A model generated the notes under the pieces. It was not told where the DNA came from. It saw only the letters and a list, made by a program, of their open reading frames with translations, and ran no database searches. The translations under genes and the position numbers were made by a program. From Phormidium sp. FACHB-1136 (GTDB lineage Bacteria; Cyanobacteriota; Cyanobacteriia; Phormidesmidales; Phormidesmidaceae), in assembly GCF_014697375.1 (NCBI RefSeq), contig NZ_JACJRS010000060.1, positions 1 through 32,745 of the forward strand: 32,745 nt of DNA, given 5' to 3'. Of this stretch, positions 7,440 to 15,378 are shown in pieces (the stretch's first letter is position 1; every line of letters begins with the position of its first letter).

Positions 7440-9602
7440 ATGGTGCAGACGATGTCAAAGACCCTAGAGGTGGATCCCCAGCGGGGCATTGATCAGCCTT
7501 CGGGGCGACCCCATCTACCCTACAGAACCCTAACGGCGGCGCTGGTGGCGGCCCAGGGCAATGCCTTGATTAAGCTGGCTCCGGGAACTTACAGCGCCGA
7601 ATCTGGGGAGCGCTTTCCGCTACTGATTGGGGATCGAGTGGTGATAATGGGGCAGGAAACCACCCAGGGGGACGGCATTGTCATCACTGGGGGTGGAGCG
7701 GTGCCGGGGGATGGGGCAATCTCGGCGGCGCTGGTAGTGGAGGACCAGGCCCAGGTGCGGGGGGTGACGATCCAGAATCCTCAGGGGGTGGGGGTTTTGG
7801 TGCGGAGTGGGGTGCCCCTGGTGCGGGCCTGTCGGCTGAGCCAGTGTGGGCAGGCGGGGGTGCAGGTGATGGGCATGGCCAGTCCATTAATTCTACAGGT
7901 ACGCGGCGATCAGATGGCCGGGGTGGGTCTGCTGCTGCTGGAGCAGGCGAAGGGTGAGATCCGCGATTGCACCCTGCAACGCTGCAATATGGGTATTCAT
8001 ATCCTGGGGGCCGCTGCGCCCCTGCTGACGGATAACCACTGTGCCAACAACCAAACCGGGATGCGGGTGGCCGGAACCGCCAGCCCAGTCCTGAGGCAGA
8101 ACCGACTGGTGCAAAACCAGCAGTGGGGGCTATTGGTGCAGGAGCGGGGCCAACCCGACCTCGGTCAACCCGGCGAAGCCGCCAACAATACCCTGCGCCA
8201 CAACCGCCAGGGCGACCTTCGCAACGACACGGGCCAAACCCTGGTGACGGTGGGGAATGACCTATTACCCCAGGCTCTGGTTGGCCCGGTGACCCTAGCC
8301 CCCAGCCAGGTTCCCGACCCCGCCGCCGTACCGCCGCTACTGTTAGATCGGGCCGAAACAGCGCCCGTGATTGCCCCGTCTGCGCCCCCAGAACCGCCTG
8401 CTCCGCCCCCGGTGGTGAGTCGGTTTGTGGATCTTCAGGGCCATTGGGCGGCGGCCTACATTGAGGCTCTGGCCGACCGCAACTTGGCCAAGGGCTTTAC
8501 CGATGGCACCTATCGCCCCAACGACATCATCACCCGATCCCAGTTTGCCGCCCTGGTGGCGAGTTGCTATGGCAGTCGCCCCTTTGTGCGCAATACCAGC
8601 GAATTTCTGGATGTCCCCCGTAGTTTCTGGGCCTACCGTGCCATTGATATGGCCCAGCGCCAGGGGTTTGTCAGCGGCTACCCCGACCAAACCTATCGCC
8701 CCAGCCAGCCCATGACCCGCGTGCAGGCGATAGTGGCGGTGGTCAATGGTCTGGGTCTGCCCGATGCCCCCGCCAGCGCCCTAGGCCGCTATGCCGACCG
8801 GGCTCAAATTCCCAGCTACGCCATGTCGCCCCTCAGTGCTGCGACCCAGGCCGGATTGATCATCAACTATCCCGACGCCGACCAACTCCGACCCCAGGAT
8901 CCCATGACCCGCGCCGAGGTGTCGGTGCTGATCTACCAGGGTCTCGTGGCCCTGGGCCACGCCCCTCGGCTCACCGGGGCCGACCCTACGCCCCCACCCC
9001 CGCCCCTCGTCCAGGGATCCTTCGCCGACATTCAGAGCCACTGGGCGCAGGACTTTATCCAAGGCTTGCTCAATTTAGACTTGGTGCGGGGCCAAAGCGA
9101 TGGCCAGTTCTACCCCGATCAAGCCATGACCCGCGCCCAGTTTGCTGCCCTAGTGACAGCGGCCTTCCAGCCAGCCCCACGATTGAATGCCCAGCCCTTT
9201 TCCGATGTGCCCGCCCACCACTGGGCCGCCAACGCCATCCAAATGGCCTGCCGAGGGGGCTTCTTGGCCGGGTTCCCAGACGGCACCTTTGCCCCTAACC
9301 ACGCCGTACTACGGCTCCAGGTCTGGCTGGCCCTGGTCAATGGTCTGGCCCTGGTCAACGATCATGCCGTCAAGCTCTATGTCGTCAACCACTATCAAGA
9401 TCGGGGCATGATTCCTGGGTATGCCCTGGAAGCGGTAGCCTTGGCCACCCAGTTGGGCCTCGTAGTGAACATGCCCGACCTAACTCAACTTAACCCCCAC
9501 CGCGCCGCTAGTCGGGCGGATATTGCCGCTGCCGTGTACCAAACCCTGGTCTACCAGCGGCGAATCCCTCCCCTAGACCATCCCTACATTGTGCGGATTT
9601 AA
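7440..9602 (+). CDS. Beta-helix (DUF1565) protein with six S-layer homology domains
   Basis: A 720-residue modular protein. Residues about 20-275 resemble DUF1565/parallel beta-helix proteins, with the start YRTLTAALVAAQGNALIKLAPGTY and repeated turns such as GVTIQNPQGVGVLV and NMGIHILGAAAPLLTDNHC. A proline-rich linker (about 300-325) leads to two triplets of S-layer homology domains, about 329-515 and 526-705, separated by a second short proline run. SLH units are seen as FVDLQGHWAAAYIEAL, FADIQSHWAQDFIQGL and FSDVPAHHWAANAIQMA with following TDGTYRPN-like turns. SLH domains normally bind peptidoglycan-linked polymers, so a cell-envelope role is expected. No Sec signal peptide is visible at the chosen ATG, which has AGGGGAAAG upstream. 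Confidence 0.88.
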   Translation: MVQTMSKTLEVDPQRGIDQPSGRPHLPYRTLTAALVAAQGNALIKLAPGTYSAESGERFPLLIGDRVVIMGQETTQGDGIVITGGGAVPGDGAISAALVVEDQAQVRGVTIQNPQGVGVLVRSGVPLVRACRLSQCGQAGVQVMGMASPLILQVRGDQMAGVGLLLLEQAKGEIRDCTLQRCNMGIHILGAAAPLLTDNHCANNQTGMRVAGTASPVLRQNRLVQNQQWGLLVQERGQPDLGQPGEAANNTLRHNRQGDLRNDTGQTLVTVGNDLLPQALVGPVTLAPSQVPDPAAVPPLLLDRAETAPVIAPSAPPEPPAPPPVVSRFVDLQGHWAAAYIEALADRNLAKGFTDGTYRPNDIITRSQFAALVASCYGSRPFVRNTSEFLDVPRSFWAYRAIDMAQRQGFVSGYPDQTYRPSQPMTRVQAIVAVVNGLGLPDAPASALGRYADRAQIPSYAMSPLSAATQAGLIINYPDADQLRPQDPMTRAEVSVLIYQGLVALGHAPRLTGADPTPPPPPLVQGSFADIQSHWAQDFIQGLLNLDLVRGQSDGQFYPDQAMTRAQFAALVTAAFQPAPRLNAQPFSDVPAHHWAANAIQMACRGGFLAGFPDGTFAPNHAVLRLQVWLALVNGLALVNDHAVKLYVVNHYQDRGMIPGYALEAVALATQLGLVVNMPDLTQLNPHRAASRADIAAAVYQTLVYQRRIPPLDHPYIVRI

Positions 9603-9631
9603 GCGTGGACAATAAACGATAAAAGCAAATT

Positions 9632-9784
9632 CTATAGCGGTTCTCGATAGAGTGGGATACACCGTTGCCGGGTTCTAGATCCCCCCAGTGCCTAGCGGTC
9701 TAAGGCTCACTCTGTACCCCCCTTGAGAAGGGGGCAGGGGGGGGATCATCGCAGTGTACTTCAACCGAGTGAAATCCACTATAA
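9632..9784. mobile_element. MITE-like element with imperfect terminal inverted repeats
   Basis: The left end CTATAGCGGTTCTC... and the inverted right end TTATAGTGGATTTC... agree at about 20 of 31 positions, both finishing in TACAC at their inner edge. TA is present at both borders, as expected for IS630/Tc1-type target duplication. The 150-bp interior has no coding frame and contains a family B palindrome at 9716-9747. This looks like a non-autonomous miniature transposon. Confidence 0.5.
9716..9747 (+). repeat. Dispersed palindromic repeat, family B
   Basis: CCCCCTTGAGAAGGGGG followed by CAGGGGGGGGATC. A copy in the opposite orientation lies at 23608-23639 between nifV and nifT. Such C-run/G-run palindromes are frequent in intergenic DNA of filamentous cyanobacteria. 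Confidence 0.65.
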
Positions 9785-9930
9785 ATGGGCATTTTCTGGC
9801 ATCAAAAAGCGATTTTCAAAAATGAATAAAAAATGAATTATTCCCGACTTAATATCCCACATGATGCAGAAATGGCGGCTGAAATCTAAGTCTAAAAAAC
9901 ATGGTATTCTAACTCCTAGAGGAGAAGACC
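9785..9930 (+). promoter_or_regulatory. AT-rich leader of the Mn exporter gene
   Basis: A 146-bp AT-rich stretch ends in a good ribosome binding site (AGAGGAGAAG) before the ATG at 9931. It is the likely promoter region. I looked for a yybP-ykoY manganese riboswitch and did not find a convincing one. Confidence 0.4.
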
Positions 9931-10560
9931 ATGAACCCACTGACTGGATTTACCGCCGCTCTACTGCTGATTACCCTGTCAGAAATTGGGGATAAAACTT
10001 TTTTTATCGGCATGATTTTAGCCACCCGTCACCCCCGTCGCTGGGTGTTTCTGGGGGTAACAATGGCCCTATTCTTGATGACCGTTTTGTCGGTGGCCAT
10101 TGGGCAAGTGGCAACGCTTTTCCCTCCGGTGGTGGTGAATGGGTTGACCGTGGCTCTGTTTTTGGGGTTTGGCCTGAAGCTGCTCTACGATGCCCTGCAA
10201 ATGAAGGGGCCAGGTAGCCTTGAAGATGAGCAGGTTGAAGCCCTAGAGGCGGTCGAAAAGCGGGAACAGGCGGTGGCGGTGAACACCAATCGAGCCGTGG
10301 TGATCGAAGCGTTTGCCCTGACCTTTGTGGCGGAATGGGGGGATCGTACCCAACTGGCCACCATTGCCCTGGCGGCGGCTCAGCATCCTGTGGGGGTCGT
10401 GCTGGGAGCGACCCTCGGCCATGCCATTTGCGCGGCCATTGCGGTGGTCTGCGGCAAACTGGTGGCGGGGCGCATTTCAGAACGCTGGCTCACTTTAATC
10501 GGCGGTCTGCTCTTTATCCTGTTTGGCATCATCGCCGCCATTGAACGGTTTGGCCCCTAG
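9931..10560 (+). CDS. mnx: UPF0016/GDT1-family manganese exporter
   Basis: A 209-residue membrane protein with two copies of the family signature: EIGDKT at 18-23 and EWGDRT at 135-140. Each sits in a three-helix half, so there are six transmembrane helices. The halves are joined by a charged loop (about 95-120). The cyanobacterial and chloroplast members (Mnx in Synechocystis, PAM71 in plants) move Mn2+ out of the cytoplasm, into the thylakoid lumen or the periplasm, which protects against Mn overload and supplies photosystem II. The length is normal for the family and both motifs are intact. The neighbours give no functional hint. Confidence 0.9.
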   Translation: MNPLTGFTAALLLITLSEIGDKTFFIGMILATRHPRRWVFLGVTMALFLMTVLSVAIGQVATLFPPVVVNGLTVALFLGFGLKLLYDALQMKGPGSLEDEQVEALEAVEKREQAVAVNTNRAVVIEAFALTFVAEWGDRTQLATIALAAAQHPVGVVLGATLGHAICAAIAVVCGKLVAGRISERWLTLIGGLLFILFGIIAAIERFGP

Positions 10561-10596
10561 GACAACTCCCATTTGTTGCCCCCCGATATGAACGGA

Positions 10597-10620
10597 CGGG
10601 GAGACCCCGCCCCTACGGTT
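10597..10620 (-). repeat. Dispersed palindromic repeat, family A
   Basis: On the minus strand it reads AACCGTAGGGGCGGGGTC, a slightly altered copy of the family A unit. The TAG inside it is the stop codon of the binding-protein gene that ends at 10613. Confidence 0.65.
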
Positions 10621-12421
10621 GGTTGGGCTGGGAAGCGGGGTTTTCTGATTCAGAGGTGGGGTCAGAGGTGGCTGGTGCCCAGTCTTTAATCGCCCAGGTG
10701 CTGGCATCCCAGGGGGTGAAATCAACCCCATCCAGGCGGTCGGCCACGGCATTGGCCATAGCCCGATGTACCACGGGAATCACCGCCACATCGGTGGAGA
10801 GCAGGCGGTTCATACGCTGAAACAGTTCGGTGCGTTTTTCGGGATCCAGTTCAGTTTTGGCTTGATCCAGCAGGCGGTCGTATTCGGGGTTGCAGTAGCG
10901 GGCGTTGTTGGGTTTCTGCCACTGATTGGCCTGGGAGGCGATTTTGTCGCAGCTCCACCAGCCCATATAGGTGCTGGGGTCGGGGCTTTCGTTGCCGATG
11001 GCGTAGATCTGCATATCGGCATAGAAGTGATTGAGGCTATTGATATCCTCAGGGTTGGCGGAGAAAAACTCATCCACCCGCACGCGGGATACCTGCACGT
11101 CCAACCCCAGTTGCTTCAGGCTCTCGGCCACAATGGCTTGGGTTTGTTGGCGCACGGGGTTCACCGAGGCCTGAAACAGCACTTCTAGGGGCACCCCATC
11201 CCGGTCGCGGATACTGTCGCCGTCGGTATCGACCCAGCCCGCCTGTTCGAGCAAGAGTTTTGCTTTCACAAGATTGTATTCGTAGGCCAGGTCTGGGGTT
11301 TGGTAGATCGCTGGGGCCACCAAAAGCTGGGCCGTGGGTTGGCCCGCTGGCCCATAGAGCTGTTCGGCAATGGTGTCTCGGTCGATGGCTAGGTTGATGG
11401 CCTGCCGCACCCGCCAATCGCTGAAGTAGGGGTGGGGCACCTGGGCGCTGGCCCGCTCCCCCGATTCAGTGCGCACGAAGGGGTTGGCGAAGTTCACCAT
11501 AATCCGCTCCACCTGTGCCCCAAACAGGTAGGAGATTTGGCCCAGGGCAACCTCGGTTTTGAGGGCGGCGAGGGCGTCGGCTTCCACCTGGAGGTTATGG
11601 GCAAAGTCGGCGCTGCCCCGTTGCAGAACTTCCCTGGCGGCGGCGTAGGGCGCAATCCCCCCCTGAAGTTCCACCCGTTTAAATGCGGGTGTTCCGTCCC
11701 AGTAGTTGGCATTGGCTGTGTAGATTACCGTCCCCGGATCAAACCCGATGGCTTGATAGGGGCCAGTGCCCACGGGCTGAAGGTTAGTGGGGGCTTCGCG
11801 GGCATTGAGGCCGTTGTAGTCGGCATAGCGATGCTGGGGCAAAATCATCCCCGTCTGTCCGGTGAAGGGAACCGACCAGGCCGGAGTGGGGGCTTTGAAG
11901 GTGATTTTGACCCGATGGTCGTCCAAGGCTTCCACCGATTCCACGGTTTCGTAGTACTGGGCTGTGGCCGCAGCGACCTCCGGGTTGCGAATGAACTCGA
12001 AGGTAAACACCACATCCTCGGCGGTGAAGGGCTCCCCATCGGCCCAGGTCACGTCCCGGCGCAGCGTCCAGATGACGCTGGTGCCGTCCTCCGCCAGCCC
12101 CCCGTTGGCTTCCGTTGGAATGTCCGCCGCCAAAAAGGGTACGAGTTCGCCCGCCTGGTTATAGCTGGCTAGGGGTTCGTAGCTGAGGCGGGCCGCTTCA
12201 AAGTCTTGGTAGCCTGTGGCCAAGTGGGGGTTGAGGGTGATGACGGATCGCCCATAGAGCAACCGCAGGGTGTCGGGATCGCGTTGGGCGGCGGCGAGGC
12301 TGGCCTCGGTTTCAGATCCGGTAGATCCATCCTCCATCGCCGCAGGGCTACAGGCCACCGCCCCCAACAACGACAGGCTGGCGGCCACAGTAACCGCAAT
12401 ACGGACTCCAGATTTCAACAT
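10613..12421 (-). CDS. ABC transporter substrate-binding lipoprotein, peptide/OppA type
   Basis: A 602-residue family 5 extracytoplasmic binding protein. The N-terminus MLKSGVRIAVTVAASLSLLG then AVAC is a lipoprotein signal with a somewhat unusual lipobox and Cys24 as the lipidation site. The mature part shows SBP_bac_5 signatures: LNPHLATGYQDFEAARLSYEP, the segment DGEPFTAEDVVFTFEFI, LQPVGTGPYQAIGF and DWRVRQAINLAIDRDTIAEQLYG. It should bind oligopeptides or a similar ligand in the periplasm for an ABC importer. No permease or ATPase gene is adjacent, so it is an orphan in this window. The ATG at 12421 is chosen because the signal peptide begins there. The last residues and the stop come from a family A repeat. 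Confidence 0.88.
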   Translation of the reverse strand: MLKSGVRIAVTVAASLSLLGAVACSPAAMEDGSTGSETEASLAAAQRDPDTLRLLYGRSVITLNPHLATGYQDFEAARLSYEPLASYNQAGELVPFLAADIPTEANGGLAEDGTSVIWTLRRDVTWADGEPFTAEDVVFTFEFIRNPEVAAATAQYYETVESVEALDDHRVKITFKAPTPAWSVPFTGQTGMILPQHRYADYNGLNAREAPTNLQPVGTGPYQAIGFDPGTVIYTANANYWDGTPAFKRVELQGGIAPYAAAREVLQRGSADFAHNLQVEADALAALKTEVALGQISYLFGAQVERIMVNFANPFVRTESGERASAQVPHPYFSDWRVRQAINLAIDRDTIAEQLYGPAGQPTAQLLVAPAIYQTPDLAYEYNLVKAKLLLEQAGWVDTDGDSIRDRDGVPLEVLFQASVNPVRQQTQAIVAESLKQLGLDVQVSRVRVDEFFSANPEDINSLNHFYADMQIYAIGNESPDPSTYMGWWSCDKIASQANQWQKPNNARYCNPEYDRLLDQAKTELDPEKRTELFQRMNRLLSTDVAVIPVVHRAMANAVADRLDGVDFTPWDASTWAIKDWAPATSDPTSESENPASQPNQP

Positions 12422-12825
12422 AACCGCGCCAAATCGATACCAAATATACAGAATACAGATCAGCGTAGAGCAATCAAGCCAAGTAGACGGCCAACCCAAT
12501 CGCCAACCCAGCCGCTCAATGTCCCTCGGACGTAGACCAGAAGGGGCAAGTTCCCCAGACCGATCCCATTCCCTCATCCAGCCCAATACCAACCCATGAT
12601 CCCAACAATCCACGGCCATGCATTCATGCACAGGAGAGAGAACCATCAGACTCCGTCATCGCGATGAGAAGAGCGTCAAGCCCATTTGAGATGACCTGTC
12701 TTACCCGTAGGTCTGAAGTTGGAAAAACAAGGTGACTCTGTTTTTACCTCTGCCCCGCACAACAATGCACTCCTATAAAGTGCTGTGGTAGGCCCACCGA
12801 GGCGGTTCCCTAATCGTCTGGAACC
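12422..12825. other. Intergenic region upstream of the binding-protein gene
   Basis: About 400 bp without a gene. On the minus strand TTGATT (12472-12477) and TATTCT (12450-12455) are 16 bp apart and could be the -35/-10 of the binding-protein gene, a weak match. AAAAACA at 12723-12729 and TGTTTTT at 12739-12745 could form a small hairpin downstream of the 66-residue gene. Neither is strong. Confidence 0.3.
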
Positions 12826-12839
12826 CTAATCGTCTGGAA
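12808..12839. repeat. Tandem 16-bp duplication at a gene end
   Basis: CCCTAATCGTCTGGAA occurs twice, back to back. The stop codon of the 66-residue gene lies at the inner edge of the right copy, so the duplication adds nothing to the protein. Confidence 0.9.
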
Positions 12840-13026
12840 ACTGCCAGCAGGGAATGTGCTCCACCCGAAGGCTACCACAGGCACAGGATCCTTCGTCGTC
12901 GGAGGCCATCCAGGTGGCATCGCAGTCCCGACAGTGGCAGAGCACATTGTTCAAATTCGCTTGGGCTAAACCAAACCGCCAGCGTTCCAGTTCTTCGGGG
13001 GTAAAGTGGGTCGGAGGATCGGCCAT
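12826..13026 (-). CDS. Small cysteine-rich protein, possible zinc ribbon
   Basis: A 66-residue protein. Cysteines at 30, 32, 35, 48, 50 and 60 lie in LCHCRDC, SCACGS and HIPCWQF, a pattern suggestive of a metal-binding (zinc-ribbon-like) fold. The N-terminus FTPEELERWRFGLAQANLNNV is probably helical. It resembles conserved cyanobacterial proteins but I cannot name a function. It lies 13 bp downstream of the next gene on the same strand, so the two are probably co-transcribed. No clear ribosome binding site precedes the ATG, which fits translational coupling. Confidence 0.7.
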   Translation of the reverse strand: MADPPTHFTPEELERWRFGLAQANLNNVLCHCRDCDATWMASDDEGSCACGSLRVEHIPCWQFPDD

Positions 13027-13039
13027 GGTTCAACGAAGT

Positions 13040-13846
13040 TTAGAGGGACATCCCTACCATGGGATCGTCCGTGGGATCGGACTCTGGCGACGATGATCTG
13101 ACCTGGGGAACAATGCCCAGACTGTCGCGGCTATTGGTTAGCACCTCTACAGCCCGCTTTAACTTGGCTTCTAGATAGCGCTTTTGATCCACCAACTGAC
13201 GCAGTTTTTGATGGCGGGCAATGGCCAAACTGAGGGTAGACACCTGCTCTGGGGGGCAGGGTATACATTGCAAGTGGCCATCGGCATTGAGGCTACACAA
13301 CCGATAGCTAGGGGCCACTGCCGATGCCTCTGGGGAGGCCGAAGCCGGAACCTCGTGGCCCAGGGACTCGCAAAGCTGATCCACATAGCCGGAAAGGGCT
13401 TGGGGGTCAGCGTGGCGCAGTAGCGCAGCGGCATCCTGGGTCTGGGCTGGGGGCGCACTGTCCATGGTTTCCAACCAGCCATCGACAATGGGCCCTTCCA
13501 GGTACAAATCCTGGATCATCTGCACCGTTTGCCGCAGCTCGCTGTGCCAGCTTTCTACCGCCCCATGAACATCCTGAAGCACCTTGAGGGCCAGGGCTGG
13601 ATTGGCATCGTGGCGATGACGGCTAAAAATAGGACGTTTGCTTTTGATTTCAGGAGAAATCAGCGTTGGATCGCCGAGGGGTAAAGACAACCCTTGACTC
13701 CCCCTTTCCCCTGAGTACTGGGGATTGGCGGTTGCCCTAGACCGGAGATCGAAGGAAACCGGCTTTTGAAGTGGACGCAGCGGCAGAGGGCCAACGGCTT
13801 CGGGGGCAGTGGGCCGGGAGGGCTCAAGATTGGGCAAACTGGCCAT
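13040..13846 (-). CDS. Conserved cyanobacterial protein of unknown function
   Basis: A 268-residue protein. The first 75 residues are proline- and arginine-rich and probably disordered. A helical segment follows (LKVLQDVHGAVESWHSELRQ with MIQDLYLEGPIVDGWLE), which I recall as a conserved cyanobacterial signature without known function. A short variable linker leads to a small strand-rich part (YRLCSLNADGHLQCIPCPPEQV) and a C-terminal coiled coil (IARHQKLRQLVDQKRYLEAK and onward). The ATG at 13846 is chosen because the longer open frame adds only a non-conserved stretch. It sits immediately upstream of the small cysteine-rich gene. Confidence 0.65.
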   Translation of the reverse strand: MASLPNLEPSRPTAPEAVGPLPLRPLQKPVSFDLRSRATANPQYSGERGSQGLSLPLGDPTLISPEIKSKRPIFSRHRHDANPALALKVLQDVHGAVESWHSELRQTVQMIQDLYLEGPIVDGWLETMDSAPPAQTQDAAALLRHADPQALSGYVDQLCESLGHEVPASASPEASAVAPSYRLCSLNADGHLQCIPCPPEQVSTLSLAIARHQKLRQLVDQKRYLEAKLKRAVEVLTNSRDSLGIVPQVRSSSPESDPTDDPMVGMSL

Positions 13847-14061
13847 GGCAATAGGAAATAATGAGGCCGGAAGAACAAGACCGAAAACGGTAGTACCGGA
13901 GCAAAAATGACCCTTGGTGGTAGGCACCACCTAGAAGCCAAACCCTATGAACAATTTATACCTGAATTCATCGGTTCCGCGCCACTCAATCCCAAGGGGC
14001 ACCCCATAAAAAAATAGGTACAAGCGATCTATATTTTGGCCCCATTGCCCATGACTTCGGC

Positions 14062-14226
14062 CTACATCAAGTGGTCAATAATTACCGCAGAGATCGCTGA
14101 AAAGAGCGTAATGCCGAGACCCACAAAGGGATTTTGTCCCTGGCTGACGGCTAAGGTGGTAATCACACCTGCCCCCAGGGCGGCGATGGCAATGGCGCTA
14201 ATCCAGTCTTTTTGTACGTTATGCAT
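14062..14226 (-). CDS. 54-residue membrane protein
   Basis: A short protein with two hydrophobic helices, about residues 8-28 (WISAIAIAALGAGVITTLAV) and 35-51 (VGLGITLFSAISAVIID), joined by a GQNPF turn. Both termini are polar. It has the look of the small conserved membrane proteins of cyanobacteria. No function can be proposed. The ATG at 14226 is the start that leaves a compact two-helix protein; upstream codons are not protein-like. Confidence 0.6.
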   Translation of the reverse strand: MHNVQKDWISAIAIAALGAGVITTLAVSQGQNPFVGLGITLFSAISAVIIDHLM

Positions 14227-14668
14227 GGGTGTTATTGGCGAGTAATGATAGCAGGGAGTTAATAACGCGAAAAACCCATAGGAATCTGGGGATGGGGAAC
14301 GAGATCCAACCAATCGATAGGCCCAATCCCAACCTTCCCCCAATTCGCCTAGGGCGTTCCAGTTTTTGAGACCCCGAATCTATCACTCTGGCCAGCGCAA
14401 AATCGCCCGTCGGCCAAAAAACGCAACCAAGCTTTAGGGTTAGTCAAAATAGTTAACATTTCCCCAGGAAAAATTTGGGCCTCTGCCCGCCATCGTTGGG
14501 CCACCCATAATTGGCATCGACGCCATCTTGCCCATCCCATTCCTGGCATCCCGCAAACCGGGCACATCCCAGATCGGCAAGATCCCCTTCCTCAGGGGGC
14601 ACAATCAAATCCTGGATACAAAATCCTTGATACAATGGGATCTGAGTTTTTCTAGGTAAGGGTTCTCC
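14227..14668. other. Intergenic region upstream of rpoZ
   Basis: About 440 bp with no gene I can support. A minus-strand frame at 14349-14567 contains the phrase ILTNPKAWLRFLADGRF, which could be a decayed gene remnant but is not recognisable. GATACAATGGG near 14629 contains a TACAAT that could be the -10 of rpoZ, without a good -35. Confidence 0.35.
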
Positions 14669-14896
14669 ATGCTCAAGCGCTCCCACTTCGACAGTACGCA
14701 AATTATGCGCCGCAGCGAGGAACTCATCCGGGCCGCGTCCAATCGCTATCGAATTACGGTACAGGTGGCCAATCGTGCCCAGCGTCGTCGGTTTGAGGAT
14801 TTCGAGAACTACGAAGACCCCAAAATGAAACCCGTCCTCCGCGCCATCATCGAAATGTCTGACGAGCTGACCCAGCCGGAAATCATCGGCGAGTAG
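14669..14896 (+). CDS. rpoZ: RNA polymerase omega subunit
   Basis: A 75-residue omega subunit, the small RNA polymerase component that helps assemble the beta' subunit and, in cyanobacteria, favours binding of the primary sigma factor. It has the cyanobacterial form: [40 protein letters not shown] and [25 protein letters not shown] lies upstream of the ATG. The DUF1818 gene follows 34 bp later on the same strand. Confidence 0.93.
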   Translation: MLKRSHFDSTQIMRRSEELIRAASNRYRITVQVANRAQRRRFEDFENYEDPKMKPVLRAIIEMSDELTQPEIIGE

Positions 14897-14930
14897 ATCA
14901 TCGACAGCCCCTAGCCGGAACTCATCACCC

Positions 14931-15305
14931 ATGGGACAACGGGCCATGCAAGAAGGGGAAGGCTGGCGAATCGGCTGGGATGGTGAGGCAACCCACTATC
15001 CAGGTTTGCTAGGGGGTGCCCATTGGGCAATGGAGTTAACCGCTCCAGAGTTCCAGGAGATCTGTCGTCTAGCACAGCAGTTGGCCCAGCAAATGCAGGC
15101 CATGGCCGATGTGCTAATGGATGAAGAGAGCCTGACCTGCGATGCCGAGTCTGACCTTGCTTGGGTGGAGGTGAACGGGTTCCCCAACGCCTTTACGCTG
15201 CGGTTTATTCTGCAATCCGGGCGGCGCTGTGAGGGGGCTTGGGATATTGCCGCCACAGGCCCACTGCTGCGGGCCATGGATACGGTGTTCACGCAGCCTT
15301 TTTAG
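14931..15305 (+). CDS. DUF1818 family protein
   Basis: A 124-residue protein with the signature of the DUF1818 family of cyanobacteria and plastid-bearing plants: EGEGWRIGWD near the N-terminus, then YPGLLGGAHWAMELTAPEF, the helix ICRLAQQLAQQMQAM, CDAESDLAWVEVNG and the ending AMDTVFTQPF. The biochemical role is unknown. An in-frame ATG at 14946 would remove five residues and is equally possible. It follows rpoZ closely. Confidence 0.82.
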   Translation: MGQRAMQEGEGWRIGWDGEATHYPGLLGGAHWAMELTAPEFQEICRLAQQLAQQMQAMADVLMDEESLTCDAESDLAWVEVNGFPNAFTLRFILQSGRRCEGAWDIAATGPLLRAMDTVFTQPF

Positions 15306-15378
15306 GGATTCCATGCAGCCCTTTTGGATGAACGGTATGACTCTCCAGGGTGGAGCGGGTTATTGAGGAGAACGGTAA

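Noticed and set aside
9785-9930. Manganese (yybP-ykoY) riboswitch before the Mn exporter
   Set aside because: Expected from function, but the conserved loops and stems of this riboswitch class are not present in the leader.
14349-14567. Minus-strand frame with the phrase ILTNPKAWLRFLADGRF
   Set aside because: The C-terminal half looks vaguely gene-like, but the N-terminal half (Cys/Trp/Arg-rich) does not, there is no start signal, and I cannot match it to a family. It might be a remnant.
14453-14947. 164-codon minus-strand frame over rpoZ
   Set aside because: It is the antisense reading of rpoZ, whose identity is certain.
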